Below, one piece after another: positions 20,588-25,685 of a DNA stretch of 25,685 nt (within the stretch, counting starts at the first letter, position 1; each line of letters opens with the position of its first letter). The notes below the pieces were generated by a model. That model was given only the letters and a program-made list of their open reading frames with translations. It searched no databases and was not told the origin of the DNA. This stretch comes from a virus. The DNA lies in IMG/VR virus record IMGVR_UViG_3300022562_002149, positions 1 to 25,685 of that record. One strand, given 5' to 3'. Made by a program: the position numbers and the translations under genes.

Positions 20588-22327
20588 CTACTTCGCGGTC
20601 CAGTCAGGGCCGATGCCGGCGTGCGCCGCCAGCGGGATGCGGAGGCGGTAGTACTCCCCCGCCTTCGAGATCGCTTGCACGAGGTCGGCCGCGCACTCCT
20701 CCGCCCGCTCGGTCGGCACCTCACAGACCATCTCGTCGTGCACGTGCATGACCTGGTACGGGAAGGTCCACCGCCAGGCGAGTACCGGGGCCTTCTTCAT
20801 GAGGACCGCCGCCCCGCCCTGGCCCAGGGTGTTGAGGGCCGCGTTGTCCTTGACCACCCACAGGCGGCGCCCGTCGAGCGTGCGCAGCCAGCCGCGGGCC
20901 TTCGCGTCCCGGGTCACCCCACGGATCAGCTTCCCGAGGCCGGGCAGGCTGTTCAAGAGGGCCTCTCGCTTCTGCTCCCCGGCGGCGGGCCGGACCCCGA
21001 GGATCTGGCCGACCTTCTTCCCGAGGGCCCCGTAGAGGATGGCGTAGAAGGCGGTCTTGGCCACGTCCCGGGTCGTCCCCAGGACCTCCGCGTTGCGCGT
21101 GTGGATGTCCGACTCAAGTAGGAGGCGGGCGAACTCCCCGTTGTCCAGGGGGTACGAGTAGTGGGCGATGACGCGGGCGTCGATGCCGGCGGCGTCCGCC
21201 ACGACCAGGGAGTGTCCTGGCTTCGCCACCCAGCACCGCCGGCACTCCGGCCCCCAGGGCTTCTGGACCTTCGGGACCGCGCTCATGTTGGGCTTCGAAT
21301 GGGTGCAGCGCCCCGTCACCGCGGCGTTATGCTGGACCCGGCCGTACACGCGCCCGTCCTTCTTCACGACCTTGAGCCAGGCCTCGTCCCCCTCGGCCAC
21401 CTGGCCCAGGCGCATCTTGATCATGAGGCGCTCGGCGAGGATCTTGGCCTCCGGGTAGGGGAGGGTCTTCATGATCGCCTCGTCGACCTTGGCCTGGCCG
21501 GTGGCGGTGAACTTGGTCGGACGCCATCCGTACTTCTCGCGCAGGGCGCGGGCGATGTGGGCCCGGCTGTTCGGGTTGAAGGGCGTCTCGAAGTCGACCC
21601 GGATCTTGCGCTTGGGGGTGATCCGGAAGTCCTTGAAGGGCGGGAAGGCGACGGAGATCTCCTCGTTGAGCTCGGCCCGGCGGGCGGTCAGCTTGGCGAC
21701 CAGGTCGTCCACGGCCCGGCGGTCCAGCTGGAAGCCGCGCTTCTGCTGGGCGTCGATGATGCGGGCGAACGCGGTCTCGAGGTCCAGCTGCTCCTCGGTC
21801 GGCTGGTGCTTGAGGATGCGGCGCACGAGGAGGTCGAGGACGATGACGTCCTGGGCGCAGTACTCGAGCATCTCGGGGGTGAGGTGGTCCCAGCTCTCCG
21901 GGCTCTGGCCCTTGTAGTCCCCCAGGCGGTAGCCCCAGGCCTCGAGCGAGTGCCCGTGCCGGAACTGCTTGTCCGGGAAGCGGCCCCGTTTGAGGTTGAT
22001 CGCGTCCTTCTTGCGGAGGTAGGAGTCGGGCCAGATCGTGCGGGCCGCGATGATGCTGTCCCGGGCCACGCCGCGGGGGGCCCAGCCGGGGTACACCTTC
22101 TGGATGGCGGGGATGTCGAAGAACTCCCCGTTGTGGGCCCAGATCTCGTCCCCGGCGGCGAGCACCTCGAGCCCCTCCTCGAGCGAGCCATCCCGGCCGG
22201 CGAGCTCCGGCTGGTCGTGGTAGCGGCGCACGACCGGGTCCCCCTCGGCCAGGAGGCAGAGGCAGTGGATCTTGGTCAGCTCGTGGAGGAGGCCGTTGGT
22301 CTCCGTGTCGTAGACGATGCGGGTCAC
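20588..22327 (-). CDS. Family A DNA polymerase with 3'-5' exonuclease (gp5-like, 579 aa)
   Basis: Replicative polymerase. Exonuclease motifs: I, Asp7-x-Glu9 (VYDTETNGL); II, HNGEFFD (65-71); III, Tyr156-x3-Asp160 (YCAQD). Polymerase motifs: A, Asp378 (VVADAAGID); B, RDVAKTAFYAILYG (420-433) with Arg420, Lys424 and Tyr428; C, VHDEM with Asp531. DNGEFARLLLESDIHTRNAE and KKVGQILG match T7 DNGEYAHEILNGDIHTKN and EKIGQIV. At 579 aa it is about 125 shorter than T7 gp5 (704), and the stretch between exonuclease and motif A is about 95 residues shorter, so the thioredoxin-binding loop appears absent. Motif A has Asp383 where T7 has Glu480. The start is the GTG at 22327, overlapping the helicase stop (GTGA). 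Confidence 0.95.
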   Translation of the reverse strand: MTRIVYDTETNGLLHELTKIHCLCLLAEGDPVVRRYHDQPELAGRDGSLEEGLEVLAAGDEIWAHNGEFFDIPAIQKVYPGWAPRGVARDSIIAARTIWPDSYLRKKDAINLKRGRFPDKQFRHGHSLEAWGYRLGDYKGQSPESWDHLTPEMLEYCAQDVIVLDLLVRRILKHQPTEEQLDLETAFARIIDAQQKRGFQLDRRAVDDLVAKLTARRAELNEEISVAFPPFKDFRITPKRKIRVDFETPFNPNSRAHIARALREKYGWRPTKFTATGQAKVDEAIMKTLPYPEAKILAERLMIKMRLGQVAEGDEAWLKVVKKDGRVYGRVQHNAAVTGRCTHSKPNMSAVPKVQKPWGPECRRCWVAKPGHSLVVADAAGIDARVIAHYSYPLDNGEFARLLLESDIHTRNAEVLGTTRDVAKTAFYAILYGALGKKVGQILGVRPAAGEQKREALLNSLPGLGKLIRGVTRDAKARGWLRTLDGRRLWVVKDNAALNTLGQGGAAVLMKKAPVLAWRWTFPYQVMHVHDEMVCEVPTERAEECAADLVQAISKAGEYYRLRIPLAAHAGIGPDWTAK

Positions 22328-23913
22328 GAGGGCACCTCATCGAACGGCGACAGCTCGCGGTACGTCCCGGTCTCCTGGTCCCACTCGAGCGTGCAGGCCA
22401 GGCCGGTCACCCCGATGGGGCGGTTCTTGCGGACGAACACCCGGACGTCGGCCTCGTCGGAGGCCTGGTTCCGGGAGAGGGCGATGACCACGTCCGACAG
22501 CTGCTCGATGGCGCTCGAGCCCCGCAGGTCGGACAGGTGGGGGTCCGTGCCGGTCTCGTACCCCGGCCCCTGGCGGCGCTTGAGCTGGGAGACCAGGAGC
22601 ATGCCGGCCCCGGTCTCCTCCACCAGCTTGCGCATGCTCGCCATCGTGCGGTCGATCGCCCGGCGGTCGCTGTCCCCCTCGTCCCCGGACACGGCCAGGG
22701 TGATGTGGTCCAGGACCACGAAGGTGCACCCCAGCCCCTTCACGAGGTAGCGGATGCGGGAGGCGAGTTCGTCCGAGTCGGTCGTCCCGAAGTGGTCCAG
22801 GAGGGCCAGGCGGTCCGCCAGCTCGGTCCGCCACACGGGCTCGAGGGCAGTCCAGTCGACCGTCTCGGTGCGGTAGTTGCGCTTCGTGAGGATCCCCAGC
22901 ATCCCCGTCAGGGTCTGCTTCGCGTTCTCCTCGAGCGCCACGATGCCGACCTTCTCCCCCGAGCGGATCAGGTGGACGGCGAGCTCGCGGCAGAAGCTGG
23001 ACTTGCCGATGCCCGTGCCGGCCGCGATCGTGACCAGCTCCTTCCGGCGCAGGCCCCGCAGCTTCTCGTTCAGGCCGGGCCAGGGGTAGGGGATGACCGG
23101 GGTGTCGGCCTCGAACGTGGCCCGCTCCCAGAGGGCGGCCCCCTCCAGGATCCCGTCCGGCCGCCAGGGGCGAGCCGACCAGGAAGCGTCCACCAGCTCC
23201 TTCTCCCTCCCCGCCACGAGCATCTCGCTGGCGTCCTTGAGGGGGAGGCGGGCAATCTTGGCCCGGCCGGGGGAGAGGACGGCGGCGGCGGCCTGGGCGT
23301 TCTTCGCGCCCTCCTCATCCTGGTCGAACATGATGACCACCTCGTCGAAGGTCTCGAGCCACTCGAGGTTGTCGGCGAAGGCGCGCTTGGCAGAGCCGGC
23401 TCCGTTCGAGAGGCTGACGACCGGCCAGCGGAGGTCCAGGACCTGGGACATGGAGAGGGCGTCGAGCTCCCCCTCGGTCACGATCACCTTCCGGCCCCCG
23501 TCGCGGCAAAGGTGGCGGCCGTAGAGGGACTCGGCCCCCTTCGGGTTGCCCACCCAGCCGAAGTCCTTGGCCCGGCTGCGCCACTTCTGGGCCACGATGT
23601 GGGGCCCATCCTTCGCGGCGTACTGCGCGACCTGGACCACCTCCTCCCCCCGCCTGGCGAAGCCGTAGCGCCAGTGGGCGCACGTTTCCTGGTGCAGGCG
23701 GCGGGAGGCGATGGCCATGAAACGGACCGGACCGAGCAACCCACCCGGGTGGATCACCCTGGGTTCAGGCGTGCGCGCCGAGTCGCTCGAGTCCGGTCCT
23801 TGTTTCATACCGCAGGAGTAGCAGAGGAGCCATCCCGAAGTGTAGCGGGCTGCAGCATCGGACGAGCCACACTTCGGGCAAGGCTCGTGATGCGAGAAGA
23901 CGCTCTCAGGCAC
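22324..23913 (-). CDS. Primase-helicase (gp4-like, 529 aa)
   Basis: Hexameric replicative helicase that also lays primers. Zinc-binding primase finger: Cys12, Cys15, Cys31, Cys34 (CPKC…CYSC), matching the T7 start. TOPRIM primase core: Glu147/Glu149/Asp151 (TEGELDALS) and Asp197/Asp199 (MFDQDEEG). RecA-like helicase: Walker A GTGIGKSS (299-306), Walker B VVLDH (399-403), H4 Gln443 (LLVSQLKRR), with GSSAIEQLSDVVIAL before the C-terminal strand. Length is close to T7 gp4A (566). The start is the GTG at 23913, 8 nt inside the preceding gene, with GGAAG just upstream. It is supported by the zinc finger lying right after it. An ATG at 23718 is where T7 makes its short form, but no Shine-Dalgarno precedes it here. 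Confidence 0.95.
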   Translation of the reverse strand: MPESVFSHHEPCPKCGSSDAAARYTSGWLLCYSCGMKQGPDSSDSARTPEPRVIHPGGLLGPVRFMAIASRRLHQETCAHWRYGFARRGEEVVQVAQYAAKDGPHIVAQKWRSRAKDFGWVGNPKGAESLYGRHLCRDGGRKVIVTEGELDALSMSQVLDLRWPVVSLSNGAGSAKRAFADNLEWLETFDEVVIMFDQDEEGAKNAQAAAAVLSPGRAKIARLPLKDASEMLVAGREKELVDASWSARPWRPDGILEGAALWERATFEADTPVIPYPWPGLNEKLRGLRRKELVTIAAGTGIGKSSFCRELAVHLIRSGEKVGIVALEENAKQTLTGMLGILTKRNYRTETVDWTALEPVWRTELADRLALLDHFGTTDSDELASRIRYLVKGLGCTFVVLDHITLAVSGDEGDSDRRAIDRTMASMRKLVEETGAGMLLVSQLKRRQGPGYETGTDPHLSDLRGSSAIEQLSDVVIALSRNQASDEADVRVFVRKNRPIGVTGLACTLEWDQETGTYRELSPFDEVPS

Positions 23914-24235
23914 GCGCTTCCGCGGCCAAGAGCCGGGCCACCAGGGCCTCGAGCTCGGTCAGGCGCACGAGAACGTGCCACTCGCCCCCATCCTCCCGGA
24001 GGAGGACCGCGGGGACTTCCTGGCCCCGGGCCTGGGACCGGGCTTGGTCCATGAAGCGGAGGGCCCCGATCTTGCGGCGACCCTTCACCTCCACGGACAC
24101 ACCCTCGACCTGGAGGTCGGCGGCCCCGTCTACCCCGTTCCGCGCAGCCCGGGCGGCGATGCGCCCGAACTGGCGGTTGAGGGCGTGGGCGGCCTCGCGC
24201 TCGAGGCGGGCGCCTTTGCGACGGGAGTCGACCAT
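23906..24235 (-). CDS. PDDEXK nuclease, Holliday-junction-resolvase-like (109 aa)
   Basis: The order GARLEREAAHALNRQFGR (8-25), ARAARNGVDGAADLQVEGVS (28-47), VEVKGRRK (48-55), FMDQARSQARG, PAVLLREDGGEWHVLV is that of small archaeal-Hjc-like resolvases and phage relatives: Glu12/Glu14, Asp40, Glu49 and Lys51 give a complete catalytic set. In T7 the same slot, before the primase-helicase, holds endonuclease I, which also resolves junctions and breaks host DNA but has a different sequence. The ATG at 24235 overlaps the 60-aa gene's stop (TGATG). The frame stays open far upstream inside the ssDNA-binding gene, but only this part is protein-like. The substrate is inferred from fold and position. 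Confidence 0.82.
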   Translation of the reverse strand: MVDSRRKGARLEREAAHALNRQFGRIAARAARNGVDGAADLQVEGVSVEVKGRRKIGALRFMDQARSQARGQEVPAVLLREDGGEWHVLVRLTELEALVARLLAAEARA

Positions 24236-24417
24236 CAGGCCATCTCCTGCCAGAACCAGATGGCCAAGGCCACGACCTGTCGCGACTGGAGCTTTCCATC
24301 CGCGAAACCGACCAGCTCCTCCAGACGCTCCAGGTGGGCGAGAAGATCCGAGGGGATCTGGTCCATCGGGCAGCGCAGCATATCGCCGGCCAGAGCCCGG
24401 ACGTAGTTGCTTACCAC
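24235..24417 (-). CDS. Unknown small protein (60 aa)
   Basis: It has a GTG start at 24417 inside the end of the ssDNA-binding gene (7-nt overlap) and a stop overlapping the nuclease ATG by 3 nt. Two predicted helices, RALAGDMLRCPMDQIPSDLL then AHLERLEELVGF, and a Trp-rich end (ALAIWFWQEMA). No family recognised. The nested overlaps on both sides support it as a real gene. An internal ATG at residue 13 is an alternative start. Confidence 0.6.
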   Translation of the reverse strand: MVSNYVRALAGDMLRCPMDQIPSDLLAHLERLEELVGFADGKLQSRQVVALAIWFWQEMA

Positions 24418-25061
24418 TCGGCTTCCTCGTCGGAGATCTCGGCCCCGCCCGTGACGACCGGCTCGGCCGGAGCGTGCGTGACCTCGACCGGGTCGCTGGC
24501 CGTCGTCCCGGCGCTCTCGATGTAGCCGTCTTCGATCTCGTCGAAGCCGGTGTCGACCTCCCCGATCGCCACGAAGTCCTTGACCTGGACCCCGACCAGC
24601 AGCAGGGAGAGCCCGCTCCCGAGGGCGGCCGTGTAGAAGGGCTTGGGGACGAACTGGCGCATGGGCTGCTTCTTGGCGTCCTCGTACTTCGGCCGGTTCT
24701 CCCCGAAGACGCGCTCGACGCCGTTCTCGTCCTTCCCGATCCGGCGGAACTTGAGGCGGAACGAGAAGCGGATGTCCTCGAGCGTCTCCCCGGTGTCGGG
24801 GTCCTGGAGGTTGCGGTAGGGCTTGTCGGCCCGCTTGATCTCGGCGATCTTGGGCTTGTCCTTCTGGATCTCCGCCAGGTTCTGGGCGTAGGCGTCCTCG
24901 TAGAGGGCATCGAGCGTCTCGATGAGCGGCGCCGCCTCCTCCGGCGAGAGGATGAGCTGCACGGAGAACTCCCCGCGCTGCTTCTGGAACTTGAAGGAGG
25001 GGCGGATCAGGTTGCTGTACCCGGCCCGCCCGAACGGGGTGATCATGGGTGTCTTGGTCAT
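24411..25061 (-). CDS. Single-stranded DNA-binding protein (gp2.5-like, 216 aa)
   Basis: Coats ssDNA and organises the replisome. The OB-like core starts GYSNLIRPSFKFQKQRGEFS then VQLILSPEEAAPLIETLDAL, the layout of T7 gp2.5 and related phage ssDNA-binding proteins, followed by a beta-rich part (SFRLKFRRIG; PFYTAALGSGLSLLLVGVQV; KDFVAIGEVDTGF). The last 35 residues are acidic and flexible and end EISDEEAEW. T7 gp2.5 also ends in an acidic tail with a final Phe that docks on the polymerase and helicase; here the final aromatic is Trp. Size is close to T7 (232 aa). The ATG at 25061 overlaps the RNA polymerase stop (ATGA). Confidence 0.9.
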   Translation of the reverse strand: MTKTPMITPFGRAGYSNLIRPSFKFQKQRGEFSVQLILSPEEAAPLIETLDALYEDAYAQNLAEIQKDKPKIAEIKRADKPYRNLQDPDTGETLEDIRFSFRLKFRRIGKDENGVERVFGENRPKYEDAKKQPMRQFVPKPFYTAALGSGLSLLLVGVQVKDFVAIGEVDTGFDEIEDGYIESAGTTASDPVEVTHAPAEPVVTGGAEISDEEAEW

Positions 25062-25685
25062 GAGAATAGGTAGTCGGAGTCGAGGACCCGCACCGGGTCC
25101 AGGGTTCCCCTTTCGGGGGGCTGAGGGAAGTCTACCCTACCCCCAGCGTTCGTGACGAGTTCATCTCGCAATTTCTGGAGCCAGTCCTCCTGGAACACGG
25201 CGGCGTACTCCTCCCGGATCACCCGGTTGAGCAGCGGCATGTCCGGGGCCAGGGCACCGAAGCTGTCGTGGATCGTGGAGACCGGCGTGCCGGCCGGCAG
25301 GCGGGCCACGACTCGGGCGAGGATGCCGGCGTCCAGCGAGTGTACGAAGTTCGCGGCCAGGGCCCGCACGTGGCGCCCCTTGTTGAGGCGGTCCCCCGCC
25401 TTCTTGCTCCGCACCCACCGCACCCGCTCCCCGAACTTGGTCCGGACGGTGGTCGTGCTCATGTTCGTGTAGGCCTGGCGCACTGGGAAGCCGCTCGGGG
25501 CCCGCCAGGTCGGGGCCACGCCCGCGTCCACGCTCGTACGGGCCATCGCCTTGAGCCACTCGAGGGCGGCCAGGGGCCGGCCCAGGAGTTCCTGGATCGC
25601 CCGCCACAGGAGGGTGGCGAGGGCGTCGAAGGGCTGGCGGAGGCCGAAGCCGGCCCACCCGTCCGGGCGGCCCTGGCGCATCTCC
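25058..25685 (-). CDS. Single-subunit T7-like RNA polymerase, C-terminal part
   Basis: The end of the phage RNA polymerase; the N-terminal majority lies beyond the right edge. About 208 residues are visible. Matches to the T7 enzyme: LEWLKAMA (T7 MNWLKSAA), WRAPSGFPVRQAY (T7 WVTPDGFPVWQEY), ALAANFVHSLDAGILARVV (T7 GIAPNFVHSQDGSHLRKTV), TIHDSFGALAPDMPLL (T7 LIHDSFGTIPADAANL) with catalytic Asp in HDSF, and a C-terminus DSDYLFS (T7 ESDFAFA). The palm and terminal foot are therefore intact. It sits at the upstream end of the replication genes, as in T7-like phages that place the polymerase before the ssDNA-binding gene. Confidence 0.95.
   Translation of the reverse strand, partial: EMRQGRPDGWAGFGLRQPFDALATLLWRAIQELLGRPLAALEWLKAMARTSVDAGVAPTWRAPSGFPVRQAYTNMSTTTVRTKFGERVRWVRSKKAGDRLNKGRHVRALAANFVHSLDAGILARVVARLPAGTPVSTIHDSFGALAPDMPLLNRVIREEYAAVFQEDWLQKLRDELVTNAGGRVDFPQPPERGTLDPVRVLDSDYLFS

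Noticed and set aside
23906-24910. A 334-aa version of the PDDEXK nuclease
   Set aside because: The first 225 codons are a Ser/Arg/Thr/Pro-rich shadow of the ssDNA-binding gene; the nuclease pattern starts at the ATG at 24235.
1-25685. CRISPR arrays, tRNA genes, IS elements, attachment sites
   Set aside because: No spaced direct repeats, tRNA-like cloverleaf with conserved TTC-arm, transposase or integrase motif was seen on either strand.

Overview
The window is about 25.7 kb of a GC-rich, T7-like podovirus genome (Autographivirales type: short-tailed phage with its own single-subunit RNA polymerase). Every gene I can support lies on the minus strand, so transcription runs from base 25685 towards base 1. 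Genes are packed with 1-4 nt stop/start overlaps (ATGA, GTGA, TGATG, TAGTG) and many GTG starts. Both ends cut a gene: the C-terminus of the RNA polymerase at the right and the N-terminus of the tail fibre at the left. The extreme GC content, mostly at third codon positions, suggests a GC-rich bacterial host. The sequence does not name the host. No tRNA, integrase, IS element or CRISPR array was seen.

Replication module (25685 to 19614): RNA polymerase C-terminus, gp2.5-like ssDNA-binding protein with an acidic tail ending in an aromatic residue, a 60-aa unknown, a PDDEXK nuclease in the slot of T7 endonuclease I, a complete primase-helicase, a compact family A DNA polymerase with intact exonuclease and polymerase motifs but apparently no thioredoxin-binding loop, a 78-aa unknown, and a gp6-like flap/5' exonuclease.

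Accessory cassette (19617 to 17249): a protein with an N-terminal dATP/dGTP diphosphohydrolase-like region, a DUF4406 (nucleoside deoxyribosyltransferase-like) protein, a small PDDEXK-like protein, a free-standing single-motif LAGLIDADG protein whose GTG start lies inside the preceding gene, and two small unknown proteins. This is the least T7-like part of the window.

Virion module (17245 to 1): portal, scaffold, an 85-aa protein resembling the Acb2/Tad1 hairpin family of anti-CBASS/anti-Thoeris sponges, a lipoprotein-like protein, a beta-rich possible decoration protein, a 260-nt non-coding leader with hairpins, major capsid, a strong hairpin at the position of the T7 late terminator, tail tubular proteins A and B, the gp13/14/15/16-like internal virion proteins, and the tail fibre. 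Tail tubular protein B carries an insertion of about 230 residues that looks like a carbohydrate-binding jelly-roll. Removing it brings the protein back to almost the length of T7 gp12. The gp16-like protein lacks the N-terminal transglycosylase of T7 gp16.

Lysis genes and terminase are not in the window. The strongest leads for new biology are the tail-tube insertion, the Acb2/Tad1-like gene inside the capsid operon, and the nucleotide/nuclease cassette between the replication and virion modules.
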